From Chamaecrista fasciculata (lineage: Eukaryota; Streptophyta; Magnoliopsida; Fabales; Fabaceae), in the NCBI GenBank assembly GCA_003254925.1, contig QANZ01043931.1:21146-85145 (forward strand): a DNA stretch of 64,000 bases. Direction: 5' to 3'. The translations under genes were made by a program, and so were the position numbers. Position 1 is the stretch's first letter. Each line of letters opens with the position of its first letter. Positions 10,446 to 21,545 of the stretch are shown here, one piece after another. The notes beneath the pieces were generated by a model. It saw only the letters and a program-made list of their open reading frames with translations, searched no databases and had not been told where the DNA came from.

Positions 10446-11296
10446 AGGTCTGTTTTTTGATAATTATTAGAATCGAGATTGGATTGGAAATGAATGTGTT
10501 TTCGTTATTTATTGTGATTGGATCTACTTTGCTAGAATTACTTTTAGGCACGATAACATCGCCTTTCCACCGACTATATAACTCAACTTCGTTGGTATGC
10601 AATTTACGGAGTCGTGCAAGTAGCACAGAGCAAACTATTCTTTCGCCTTTCACTAAAGAATACCGTGTGCTCGTTGCTTAACGCGACATACGCTTATTTT
10701 TGAATTGGGTTTCTCCATTGGAGTCCCCAAACAATTCAGTTTAAAATTTTGTTGTAATTTAGTGTTAAAATTTTACCTGCGTAGAACTTTGTTTCATTTT
10801 AAAGTTCTATTTAATTCATTAAACTCAATATTTATTAGGTCAAAATGTCAAATGCATGTAAGTTTTATTTTAAATTTAAAGTTATTTTATTTTATTTTGA
10901 TTGAATTATTTTTTTAAACTCAGTAATTATTATACATGAAACCTATGGAGTATTTTTTAACGAGTGCTTTTTCGAAAAAAAACAAATATTTCTCTTCCTT
11001 TTTTTTACTCTCCACAAACTAATTTTAAGTTTCAACTTTCCACTCATCTTTAAGAAAAGTTTCTCTCTTCTCAACCTTCTAAAATATTTTAAGACCAATA
11101 TAAAATTTCTAAAAGATTTTAAGACCAAATTGAACTTAATACTATACATTCATGACAAAGTTAAACATTCAACCAAATATTAATTTAGTCCCTGCTCATT
11201 AACATCTTTTTAAGTTGATCCTTCGTATGCAAGAAAAGAAAAATCATATAAGAAGGCGAAGGGCATTTCTCATACTTGTAAATACAGAGCGGTTTA
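10446..11296. other. intergenic sequence with dispersed repeat
   Basis: 10446-10700 has more balanced base composition than its surroundings but no credible gene. 11090-11190 is the second copy of the repeat at 120-200. No other feature seen. Confidence 0.45.
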
Positions 11297-12372
11297 TTTC
11301 AAGTTTCTCTCCCACAACACCTCCGTGAGAAACCCTAACCCTCTTCCACAGTGAGAGAAACCTTTCCCTGATGAGAGCGTCGTCCTGCCTCGTCTACGAC
11401 AGTGTGCAGGTTTTAGGTAATCGTTTTGCCTCCATCGTCCATTGTCTACCTCTTCTATTTGTCTAGTTCTGCGGTTTTCGTTTTCTGCATTCTAGATGGT
11501 CGTCGCTCATCTCTTCCCCAACCACCACTCTGTCTTGTTTTTGACGGTCGTTTCCGACAATGTGCAGGATTTCATCTACTGATTTGCCCTCATCTTTCAC
11601 CTTCTACCTTCTTTTCATTCGATTCTGAGGTTCTTGTTCCTACTGTCTCTTCTACCTTCTGCTTCCGTCTGTTGTCTTGTTTTCGACGGTCGTTTTCTAT
11701 AGTTTGCAAGAATTCATCTAATGATTTACCCTCAGCCTTCGCCTTCTGCCTTCTTTTCGTTCGGTTCTGAGGTTCTTGTTCCTGTTGTCTCTTCTACCTT
11801 CTGCTTCCGTCTGTTGTCGCTCGGCTTGGGCCGCCTCTCTCTCTCGCTTTATGAGAGTGTTTCTTTGTTTCTAGGGTTTTCATGGCGGCGGCGTTCTGGA
11901 TCAGGGCTCCCACGACAACGTATCTAGACTAGGCATTCTACGGCAACTTTTGGCTTCCACGACGGCTTCCTAGTTTGGTTTTGGTTTTTGGGTCAAGGCT
12001 CTCACGACGGCATTCTACGTCCTTTTATTATTGTTGTTTTGAATCTGTTTATGTCTTTTTTCAAAACAGCCATTGGGGTTGCCTGCTGTCTTGTTTGGAA
12101 GTGTTTGTTTTTTATTAGATGACTTTATTTATGTTTCTTGTTATTTAGATGGTTGTAACTTTAGTTGAATTCCTAGATCCGCTAACTTGGTAGCTGATGA
12201 TCTTGTCAGTTTGTCTGAAACGAGGATGGGTCCTCTTGGATGTGTTTTACATCCTGTCTAGTGTTGTTGTTTATACTAGGGAGGGGTTGGCTTTTTTTGC
12301 TTTGTTTTCGTTCGCAGTGTGCTTGACTTTGCGTTACTTTTGAATGAATTATGTTTCGGGCCCAAAAAAAAT
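11297..12372 (+). mobile_element. LINE-derived retroposon, copy 2
   Basis: The 3' half (about 11880-12360) aligns with copies 1 and 3: ggatcagggctccca, agatgactttatttatgttt, ttagttgaattcctagatcc, gaggatgggtcctcttgga, tgaatgaattatgtttc. The 5' half is longer and rich in tctctcttc phrases not seen in the other copies. The tail is cccaaaaaaaaata, where a Sirevirus-like element inserted. The reading frame is broken and parts of the RNase H-like segment are deleted. Confidence 0.6.
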
Positions 12373-12373
12373 A

Positions 12374-12678
12374 TGTTAGAAAATATGCTAGTGAAAATAG
12401 CCCAAGAGGGGGGGTGAATTGGATTTTTAAAGATTTTTCTTTGTAAATAAATTAATCCTTTGAAACCTTTCCTTGAGAAATAGATTGTTTCCTTAAGATA
12501 TAAAAGTCAAGGTTCTTTTTGAAAAACACTTCCTTAAGAACTGAATCTGATTTGTTTTAAGAAATATTCTTTTAAAGGTTTGCAAGTTAGAAAGCGCAGG
12601 ATAACTATCACAGACCAGAATGCANCAAATTTTTGTAAATAATCAAAAAACTATTTGATATTGAATTTTAGTCCAACA
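12374..12678 (-). repeat. 3' LTR of the Sirevirus-like element, collapsed in assembly
   Basis: Begins TGTTAGAAAATATGC and ends TTAGTCCAACA like the other LTR, but is 305 bp instead of 1288 bp. An N at 12625 replaces what is 21797-22780 in the other LTR, about 984 bp. This is almost certainly an assembly gap and not a biological deletion. Confidence 0.85.
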
Positions 12679-12972
12679 ATCTCCCCCTTTTTGATTATGG
12701 CAAAAATTTGAAGATTTGCATAAAACTTGAATGAGGACAACTCCCCCTGAGTTTGTTCCTCCCCCATACAAAAACAGATGATGCAGGTATGCTTAGAAGT
12801 ATGAGGAGATGAAGAGAATGATATGCTGTATTGAAGATAAGGGAGGAGAGAGAGAAAAGATTTCGTACCTTTGCACTTAGCTAGGATAAAGAATGTATAC
12901 ACACATATACTCATAACTTAAGGTTTCCTTAGAATTTGCAAACTTCATATAAATACTTCTCCCCCTTTTGAC
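12679..12972 (-). promoter_or_regulatory. multiple polypurine tracts
   Basis: On the plus strand, ctcccccttttt directly follows the 3' LTR (12682-12694), and further C-rich runs occur at ~12740 (aactccccctgag), ~12762 (cctccccca) and ~12957 (ctcccccttttga). On the minus strand these are polypurine tracts that prime plus-strand DNA synthesis. Several tracts before the 3' LTR are described for Sireviruses. Confidence 0.7.
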
Positions 12973-13237
12973 ATGATCAAAAAGGAACGAAGATTAACCT
13001 GCATAAGCTCAAGACTACAGCAAGATATATACAGCAACAGATAACAGCATATAGAAATACGAGCAGCCATACATATCAAGGATAGAAAATACGATGTTCA
13101 AGTTCAGACAGAGTAGTCATCCTAAGGGTGCTAAAACAACAGTCCAACAATAATAAAACAGAGTGTTCAGACTTTTAACAAATATTACAGTCATCCAAAA
13201 AGAGAACAGAACAGACTAATGCATAAAAAAAAACTTT
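12973..13237 (-). other. 3' untranslated part of the Sirevirus-like element
   Basis: Between the third ORF and the polypurine tracts; no ORF or motif recognised. Confidence 0.5.
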
Positions 13238-15310
13238 TCAGGGATGAGATTTATAAGGAATGATGGTAGAGGAAGAAGATGGTTTGGCAGTAGAGGAGGA
13301 AGGGACAGTGGAGGATGATGGTTTAGGAAGGGTAGTTGGTAGTGCACGATCTATCTCATCAAAGACTTCTTTCCTCCTGGCAATCTTTTCTTCTTCAGTG
13401 ATTCCTGGTGGCATCCTCTTCTCCTTCTCACGATAAGCAGATTTAGCCATTGAGGTGTAGTAGTGTGAAATCATGTTCTTGAGGATCTGAAACTGATCGG
13501 CATCAGAAGCTGTCTTGTCTGCAAACTGAGCATTTAACTTTTGAAGGTTCTGGGAAATTTCTTGAAGAGCAGCTGTATGTTCCTGTAGAATTGCAGAGTG
13601 TTTCTCTAGCGCAGTAGTATGCTTTTCGATGGTGGCAGTATGTGCATCCAGACTGAATGTATGAACATCGACCTTCTGATTCAGAATAGCAAGTTGTTGA
13701 GGAATAGCAGAGTTGTCTGATGCTGGTACCGATCGATCTTCAGGCTCAGAGGGAAGGAAATCCGAGAATGTGAGATCCAGATATTCTTTCTTTACCTCAA
13801 CTGCCTCTGGAATCTCAGTATCTTTAGGAGCAGTAATTTCTGGAGACAAAGGATCCTTCTCAGTAGTCTGTGTGCCTCCTGTGGTAATGTCAGTTGGTTC
13901 TATGGGAACTGACTCGTTCTCAACCTCATCATTTTCCTTCATAGTTATACCTTCAACAACATCAGCAATCACCTTATCCAGCCCGTCGCTTCCTGTGGTT
14001 TCTTTAGGTTCTGATTCCTCTGACTGTTCAGCAGACTCCTTCTCAATATTATCTTCCTCAGTGGTTTCATTAGTGGATTCAGGGGATTCATCTTCTGCAT
14101 TTTCATTCTCAGTAGATTCACCATCATCAGGGTTTTCGTCATCTTCCTGAGTACTGTCCTTGTCAGGAGAGTTTGTTGTATCAGTTTCTTCAGGAATGTG
14201 CTCCAGTTCAGGAAAGAGTCCATCCTCAGTATTTCTCTCTTTCTCAGTCTCTTCAATGTCCATAGGACTAATTTCCTCAGTTGGCTCGTCATCAGAGACT
14301 TCAAGTATAATGTCTTCTCCAGAGGATTCAGCAGGTTTCTTCTGAGCAGTTCTTGCAGACTTCCTTGAGGCAGTAGCTAGAGCAATTTCCTTTGGTTTTT
14401 CAGGTGCTTTCCTTTTCTTTGACGATGACTCCTTTACTGCTTTTGTCTTGACTCTCTTTCCTGTAGCTAGTATCCCTTCCTTCTTCTTCTGTTCTTTATC
14501 CTTCTTTTCTTCTGCATCCTTTGGAAGAAGCTTAAGGTTTTTCAGCAGAGGATAGTCATACCCTCCTGATGTCACAGTTATCTTATCCTCTTCATTGCTT
14601 AAATCTACACCCAGTTTCTTAGCTATTCTTGTGATCAACATTCCATAAGGCATATCTAAGAGTTTTCCAGCAGTAAATTCTTTCATAGCAGACCATACAA
14701 GAAATGGAACATCTATATGTAATCCTCGACATATACACCATAAACAAAAAATGTCTCTGTTTGTAGGATCATTAGTTTTATGTCTCCTAGGGATCACCAA
14801 CTGAACTAACCCGTGGTTCATTAGCCTAATATTGTCAGACAGATCATGAACAGTGATTTTTCTAACATTCATTTTCCCAGTAAGCATTTGTATTGCCTCT
14901 TTCTTATCATATCCTGTAAACTTTATTTTTTCATAGACCCTAACACTGTCCTTCCTTGGTTTGTCTGCATTTAAAATAATTCTCATACTCGACTCATTCA
15001 TCTTCATTGATTTTCCTCTCAGAAACATGTCGCCATTCAGAGTACCCTCATCAAAGGTCAGATTGCTATAAAATTCTCTCATGATGTTCGGATAAATGGG
15101 TTCATTTAGATCAATAAGGCATTTTAATCCGACATACCTCATTAATTTGAAACAGTCATAGTTCAAACCTTCGATAAATGTGTTGTTGATGTTCCTTGGT
15201 GGTACAGGGTCCTTCACGGAGAAGATCTTCGTAAATGCTTCCTCAGCAGCGACATTTTTGAAGAATTTTCCAGGTTCAGTGATGTTAGACTTGGAGGAAG
15301 TGGATGCCAT
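13238..15310 (-). CDS. third ORF of Sirevirus-like element (envelope-like position)
   Basis: An uninterrupted 690-residue frame downstream of pol on the same strand. Residues ~1-260 form a globular region (MREFYSNLTF, FLRGKSMKM, HGLVQLVIPRRHK, IFCLWCICRGLHIDVPFLVW) that looks like the 'putative plant transposon protein' domain common in plant retroelement ORFs. Residues ~265-330 are basic, ~330-480 strongly acidic (many Glu/Asp/Ser/Thr), and ~540-640 a heptad-like His/Thr/Leu/Glu repeat suggesting a coiled coil. The C-terminus is Ser/Pro-rich. I see no signal peptide or transmembrane segment, so an envelope role is not supported. In SIRE1-type elements an ORF sits in the same place. Function unknown; the intact frame beside a broken gag suggests constraint or youth. 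Confidence 0.75.
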   Translation of the reverse strand: MASTSSKSNITEPGKFFKNVAAEEAFTKIFSVKDPVPPRNINNTFIEGLNYDCFKLMRYVGLKCLIDLNEPIYPNIMREFYSNLTFDEGTLNGDMFLRGKSMKMNESSMRIILNADKPRKDSVRVYEKIKFTGYDKKEAIQMLTGKMNVRKITVHDLSDNIRLMNHGLVQLVIPRRHKTNDPTNRDIFCLWCICRGLHIDVPFLVWSAMKEFTAGKLLDMPYGMLITRIAKKLGVDLSNEEDKITVTSGGYDYPLLKNLKLLPKDAEEKKDKEQKKKEGILATGKRVKTKAVKESSSKKRKAPEKPKEIALATASRKSARTAQKKPAESSGEDIILEVSDDEPTEEISPMDIEETEKERNTEDGLFPELEHIPEETDTTNSPDKDSTQEDDENPDDGESTENENAEDESPESTNETTEEDNIEKESAEQSEESEPKETTGSDGLDKVIADVVEGITMKENDEVENESVPIEPTDITTGGTQTTEKDPLSPEITAPKDTEIPEAVEVKKEYLDLTFSDFLPSEPEDRSVPASDNSAIPQQLAILNQKVDVHTFSLDAHTATIEKHTTALEKHSAILQEHTAALQEISQNLQKLNAQFADKTASDADQFQILKNMISHYYTSMAKSAYREKEKRMPPGITEEEKIARRKEVFDEIDRALPTTLPKPSSSTVPSSSTAKPSSSSTIIPYKSHP

Positions 15311-15465
15311 TGGTCGAGAGGAGAGCGATGAAAAGCAGGAACAAGCGTGAGAAGATAGGGAGACAGAAATTTTCGAGAGACAGGAGAGTGGTGAGTGAGA
15401 GAACGAAGATTCTGAGATTAGGGTTTGATGGAGAGAAGAAAGGGTGTTTATATGTAGAGAAGAGG

Positions 15466-16922
15466 GCGGTTGCTGAGAGAGTGAGAGAGAGAGAGAGCAG
15501 TTTGGGAAAAATTGAATTTTGAAAAGAGGAAATAAATGAGAGGGAAAGTTTTAGGCGGTTATTAAGGGAAATTTTGTTTTTGAAATCCGAAAATTGAGGA
15601 GAGAGACGTTTTAAAAAAATTTAATGAATTTTGATGAGATTTGATTAATGAGTAAATACGCCACAAACAATTTTGAAAAAGAAAGACATAAAAAGAAATA
15701 AAAGAAAATTGTTCCTTGTTCACATCCTTAAGGAGCACACACAAAAAATATATCTAAGTAATTGAAGCATGTGTACCTTGCATATCCTTAGGTTTGCAGA
15801 TGGTTCCTTTGATTTTATCAGGATATTCATGGTTCCTCAGTCATACCTAGTTCTCTTCTTATTTTAAAGTATCCTTCACTAGGCAGAGGTTTCGTGAAGA
15901 TATCAGCTAGTTGATCCTTAGTTGGTATGAACTCCAGTTCAATGTCCCCTTTTAATGCATGATCCCTCAGGAAATGGTGCCTGATTTCAATATGCTTTGT
16001 CCTGGAATGCTGCACAGGATTCTTTGACAAGTTAATAGCACTAGTATTATCACATTTAATTGGTACCTTATTGAAGTTTAGTCCATAATCCTTGAGTTGT
16101 TGAGTCATCCAGAGGATTTGAGCACAGCAGCTTCCTGCTGCCACGTATTCTGCTTCAGCAGTGGATAGTGCAACAGAGGTCTGTTTCTTGCTNGGGCGGT
16201 TGCTGAGAGAGTGAGAGAGAGAGAGAGCAGTTTGGGAAAAATTGAATTTTGAAAAGAGGAAATAAATGAGAGGGAAAGTTTTAGGCGGTTATTAAGGGAA
16301 ATTTTGTTTTTGAAATCCGAAAATTTAGGAGAGAGACGTTTTAAAAAAAAATTAATGAATTTTGATGAGATTTGATTAATGAGTAAATACGCCACAAACA
16401 ATTTTGAAAAAGAAGGACATAAAAAGAAATAAAAGAAAATTGTTCCTTGTTCACATCCTTAAGGACACACATATAAATATATAACCTAAGAGGTTGGAGC
16501 GAGTGTACCTTGCACGTCCTTAGGTTTATAGATGGATCTTTTGATTTTATCAGGATGTTATGGTTCATCTGTCATGCCTAGCTCTCTTCTTATTTTGAAG
16601 AATCCTTCACTGGGCAGTGGTTTCGTGAAGATGTCCGCTAGTTGATCCTTAGTTGGAATGAACTCTAACTCAATATCTCCTTTTAAGGCATGATCCCTCA
16701 GGAAGTGGTGTCTGATTTCAATATGCTTTGTCCTGGAATGCTGCACAGGATTCTTTGACAAGTTAATCGCACTAGTATTATCACATTTAATTGGTACCTT
16801 GTCAAAATTCAGTCCATAATCCTTGAGTTGTTGGGTCATCCAGAGGATTTGAGCACAGCAGCTTCCTGCTGCCACGTATTCTGCTTCAGCAGTGGATAGT
16901 GCAACAGAGGTTTGTTTCTTGC
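15466..16922 (-). repeat. ~728-bp direct tandem duplication split by an N
   Basis: 15466-16192 and 16194-16922 both run from gggcggttgctgagagagtg to gtttcttgct and are nearly identical, with a few dozen differences. The join is a single N at 16193. The duplicated unit contains the last ~120 codons of RNase H plus the spacer before the third ORF. It may be two copies of the element merged by the assembler. Confidence 0.8.
15827..16192 (-). pseudogene. duplicated C-terminal piece of pol RNase H
   Basis: Second copy of the RNase H end (SCCAQILWMTQQL, CDNTSAINLSKNP, HSRTKHIEIRHHF, LADIFTKPLP), with small differences from 16558-16922 (N for D, Y for F, E for D). It has no RT upstream and starts at the N, so it is part of the tandem duplication and not a gene. 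Confidence 0.8.
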
Positions 16923-19758
16923 TGAACCAGGAGACTAGACAATGTCCTAGGAATTGGCAGGTTCCTGAAGTGCTTTTCCTGTCTATCTTGCAACCTGCAA
17001 AGTCAGCGTCAGAATATCCAACCAAGTCATAGTTGGCTTCCTTGGGATACCATAGTCCGTATTTCACAGTTCCTGCAAGATATCTAAAAATCCTTTTCAC
17101 GGCTGTTGGATGTGATTCCTTAGGGTCACTTTGAAATCTTGCACAAAGACATACAGAGAACATTATGTCTGGTCTACTGGCAGTTAAATACAGCAAAGAT
17201 CCAATCATACATCTATATAATTTTTGATCTACTGATTTACCTTTTTCATCTCTGTCAAGTTTTATAGATGAGCTCATTGGAGTGGAGGTTTCCTTGTCTT
17301 GATCCATCCCAAATCGTTTAATGAGTTCCTTAGTGTATTTAGTTTGTGAGATGAAGATTCCTTCTTTATGTTGTTTCACTTGAAGCCCAAGGAAGAAGTT
17401 CATCTCTCCCATCATGCTCATCTCGAATTCACTGGTCATAATCTTGGAAAATTCCTTGCACATATGTTCATTAGTAGATCCAAATATAATATCATCCACA
17501 TATATCTGTACAATCAAGATATCTTGCTTTTTATTTTTGATAAATAATGTGGTATCAGTTTTTCCTTTTGAAAATCCTTGATCAAGTAAGAATCCACTTA
17601 ACCTTTCATACCAAGCTCTAGGAGCTTGCTTCAAACCATAAAGAGCTTTATGCAATTTAAACACATGATTAGGTTTATGGACATCTTCAAAACCAGGTGG
17701 TTGTTTAACAAAAACTAGCTCGTTGATGTAACCATTCAGAAATGCACTTTTCACATCCATTTGAAATAGTTTGAAATTCATAAAGGATGCATATGCAAGC
17801 AACATTCTAATAGATTCTAATCTAGCTACAGGTGCATATGTTTCATCATAATCAATACCTTCTACTTGATTATAACCTTGAGCTACTAACCTGGCCTTGT
17901 TTCTTACCACATTTCCTTGTTCATCCAGTTTGTTCCTGAAGACCCATTTCGTTCCTATGACTGATTGATCCTTTGGCTCAGGGACTAAGGTCTATACTTG
18001 ATTTCTCTCGAATTGGTTAAGTTCTTCCTGCATGGCTAAAATCCAGGATTCATCTTGCAGAGCATCATCAATGGTTTTAGGCTCGATTTGGGACATGAAT
18101 GCAGTGTGGTTCATGCTTTTTATTGAGGATCTGGTCCTTATTCCTTCATTCAGATTTCCAATTAGGAATTTATGTGGGTAACTAGAGTCTCCTTTCCATT
18201 CTCGTGGTAGTTTCTTTATTTCCTCAGTAGAGGTTCCTCCTTGAGATGATTCTGCATTTTGATTTTGGGAAGAGGAAGGAGAGTCTGTTGCCTGTTTTTC
18301 ACTTTCCTGAAGTTCTGGTTCGTTTAGGACGTCAATCTGACTATCAGTTTCCTGTATTGGTGTTCTGACTTCCTCTGGTTCATCTTCTGAATCGTCATCT
18401 TCACAGACTTGTGGTGTAGGATTTGATTCATCAAACACAACATGAATGGTTTCCTCAATCTTACGTTTTTCTTTAAAGTATATTCTGTATGCTTTGCTTG
18501 TGGTCGAATATCCTACGAATATTCCTTCCTCTGCTCTTGCATCCAATTTTCTTGTATCCTCCTTATTGTTTATGTGAGTGAAGCATTTACATCCAAAGGC
18601 ATGGAAGTAGCTGATATTTGGCTTTCTTCCCATCCATAGTTCATATGGTGTTTTATTTAGGATAGGTCTTACAAGGCATCTGTTAAGGATGTAGGATGCA
18701 GTGTTGACAGCTTCTGCCCATAGGAACTTAGGAAGGTTGTTCTCTAGCAACATGGTTCTGGTCATATCCAGGAGGGTTCTGTTCTTTCTTTCCACTACGC
18801 CGTTTTGTTGAGGAGTTCTTGGAGCTGAAAAGTTGTGACTTATGCCATATTCCCCACAAAACTCATCAAATTCTTGATTTTCAAATTCCTTGCCATGGTC
18901 ACTTCTTATACTTGTGATGAGGTATCCTTTTTCGTTCTGCACTTTCAAACAAAAGGATTTAAAATATTCAAAGCAATCACTTTTATGAGCTAAATAGTAT
19001 ACCCATGTGTAGCGTGAATAGTCATCAACTAGGACAAAACCATAGAGTTTTCCTCCTATGCTTTGGACTCTCATGGGCCCAAATAAATCCATGTGAATAA
19101 GCTGCAGAGGTCTTGATGTTGTCACGAATTCCTTTGCTTTGAAAGAGTTTCTAACCTGCTTTCCTTTTTGACATGCATCACACACGTTATCCTTAACATA
19201 ATTAAGCTTAGGAAGACCTAGCACCAAATCTTGTTTAGACAGCCTTGAAATCTTACCCATGCTTGCATGTCCTAGTCTTCTATGCCATAACCAAGATTGG
19301 TCAGTGGTAGAAGCAAGGCATCGATGAGAGGAAAGAGATAAAGCTTCTGCCTGCAGGACATAGATGTTTTCACGTCTAGTTCCTTCAATCAAAATTTTAT
19401 CGCTTCCTTTCTCATAGATTGAACATTTCTCAGTGCTAAACAAAACTCGATGCCCCTTATCACATAGTTGACTGATACTGATTAGATTATGTTTCAAATC
19501 TTCTACCAAATATACGTCATCTATGGATAAGGAAGGGGAAAGAGAAATTTTACCCATACCGACTATCCTTCCTTTGAGATTGTTTCCAAAGGTTACGTTT
19601 CCCATTTCCTGCTTAGTCAAGGACAAGAAGCTTTTCTTGTTTCCTGTCATATGTCTCGAGCATCCTGAGTCAAGATACCAGTATTCTGTCTTTGCATTCG
19701 ACTTGAGACATACCTGCAAGAAGTAATTATGACAGGATTTTAGGTACCCAACTTTCAT
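16558..19758 (-). pseudogene. Copia pol: protease, integrase, RT, RNase H, with one stop
   Basis: Two abutting frames in one phase (588 and 450+ residues), separated by a single TAG at 17992-17994 where the family usually has tryptophan. Domains in order: protease (YLDSGCSRHMTG); pre-integrase zinc-binding motif (HRRLGH ... CDACQKGK); integrase core with Asp in HMDLFGP, Asp in RSDHGKEF and Glu in NGVVERKNRTL; reverse transcriptase with AFLNG, LYGLKQAPRAW and the catalytic YVDD (QIYVDDIIFG); RNase H with SDADFAG, STAEAEY, CDNTSAI and LADIFTKPLP. It would copy and integrate the element. Except for the stop, all catalytic motifs are intact. Confidence 0.92.
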
Positions 19759-21481
19759 TGGGTCCTTACATTGTTAGTGCTGGATCCTGCAGTGGATCCT
19801 TTGACAACCCACATCATTTTGGTTCTTTGAAAGGGATTTTTAGCTTTGCATGTTTCTCTAGATACGTCACAGTCACCTGCATGATGTCCTTTGTTCCTGC
19901 ACTTATAGCATTTTTGTCTAATGAAAGCTATAAATCTCTTTTTAGAAGAAGAGGGTTCAGAGTTAATGGCTTCCTTTCCTTTTGATCCATTTCCATATCC
20001 TAGGCCAGCCTTATCATAGTAGCATTTTTGTGATCCTAGCATCATATCAAGTTTTCTGCTACTTCCTACAAAGTTCTCTAGATCCTTTTTAAGAATGGCA
20101 TTCATCTTTTTGATATCCTCATTTCCTCGTGTTAACTTGCCATTATCTTTAGCTAGGTAATTGATTCTCATGTTTAGTTCTCTCTTGTAGTCAACTGAAT
20201 CCTGAAGAAGCTCTTCCTTTTCAGCACAATCATTTTTGAGGATTTCGATTTCATTTCTAAGTGCAGTTTCTTCTCTAGAGAATTTATTTTCAAGTTCAGC
20301 ATACTCTATTCTCAGGTGTTTATATTTATCTTTGAGATCATAATATTTCTCTAGGATTTTGACAGATTCCTCAATTACTTCATCAACATTTAAATCTGCA
20401 TAAATATCTTTGGTTACCTCTTTTTCTTCATCAGTTTTGACCATAAGGCACAGGTTTGCGAGTTCCTCATTGTCTTCTTCAGCTAGTAGTTCATCGTCGT
20501 CATCCCATGTAGATTCGGCCATCATAGCTTTCTTCTTTTCTTGGAATCTTCTTTTAAGGAGTGGGCATTCAGGTCTGATGTGTCCTGGGCGTTTGCATTC
20601 AAAGCATGTTACTTCTTCCTTCTTTTTGTAGTCTTCTTTCCAGTTTTGAAATGGCTTTCCAGAGGACATCCTTTTGTTAAACGGTTTCTTTTTGAACATT
20701 CCCATTTTCCTGAATTTTCTGGCTAAAAGAGCTATGTCCTCCTCATCATCATCAGAGTCTCCATCCTCATCGTTGTCATCATGGTTCACAGCCTTGAGTG
20801 CGATTCCTTTTGACTTTTTCATGCTTTTTATTTCATCCTGAAGGTGGGTAGTCTCATATGTTATCAGGTTTCCTCTCAGATTATCAATTGTCATGCTCTG
20901 AACTTTGGAGCTTTCCTGGAGAGCTGTTACTTTTGCTTTCCAGATAGAAGAGAGAGACCTCAGGATTTTCCTCACAAGTTTTGCTTGAGCAAGACGTTCT
21001 CCTAGTGCATCGAGGGCGTTGGTAATCTTTCCAAAGCGTTCAACATTTCCTCGACAGTTTCATTTTCCTTCATTTTGAAGGTTTCATATTCATGCATCAA
21101 CATGTCAATTTTAGCATTTTTCATATCTGAGGTTCCTTCATATGTGTCCTTCAGTTTGTCCCACATTTCCTTGGCGGTTTCACATCGTGACAGTTTCTTG
21201 AATTCATCTGCACTCACTGCACATACAATAGCGTTAATAGCTTTATGATTTAATTCATACCTTCGCTTGTCAGCCTCTGTCCATTCACTTCTTGGTTTTT
21301 CAACCGTTTCTCCATCCTCAACTTTTGTGATCTTGAATGGTCCGTTTTCAATGATATACCATATGTCTGAGTCTAAGGATGTAGTGAATATCTGCATGCG
21401 GAATTTCCAGTACTGATAATCGTTGCCATCAAAGAGAGGAGGCTTGTTCATGGATGTCCCGTGAGCTCCTTGCATTTTCAC
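19755..21481 (-). pseudogene. Copia gag with a 1-base frameshift
   Basis: The N-terminal frame (21481-21002, 159 residues) has the gag signature PPLFDGNDYQYWKFRMQIF and KEMWDKLKDTYEG. It goes out of frame near 21040, and the continuation (ALDALGERLAQAKLVRKILRSL) follows in another phase and joins the frame 20975-19755. That part has two zinc knuckles, CFECKRPGHIRPEC and CYKCRNKGHHAGDC, separated by a long charged, coiled-coil-like region. The frame ends in an ATGA overlap with the pol frame at 19755-19758, so pol would need a frame change. Gag packages the RNA genome; this copy is disabled. Confidence 0.88.
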
Positions 21482-21525
21482 TATGTGATCTTTTCCTCAG
21501 GGTTGTTTAAACCTGTACTATAGAG

Positions 21526-21543
21526 AACCTGGCTCTGATACCA
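21526..21543 (-). promoter_or_regulatory. primer binding site, initiator tRNA-Met
   Basis: The reverse complement is TGGTATCAGAGCCAGGTT, the classic 18-nt complement of the plant initiator tRNA-Met 3' end, two bases inside the 5' LTR. It primes minus-strand DNA synthesis. Confidence 0.93.
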
Positions 21544-21545
21544 AT

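Noticed and set aside
13713-14345. Plus-strand ORFs opposite the third ORF of the retroelement
   Set aside because: Shadow of the acidic Glu/Ser-rich coding region on the minus strand; Ser-rich low-complexity translation.
13238-15310. Third ORF as a host gene inside an intron or nested locus
   Set aside because: It lies between pol and the polypurine tracts, inside both LTRs and the AAATA duplication, so it belongs to the retroelement.
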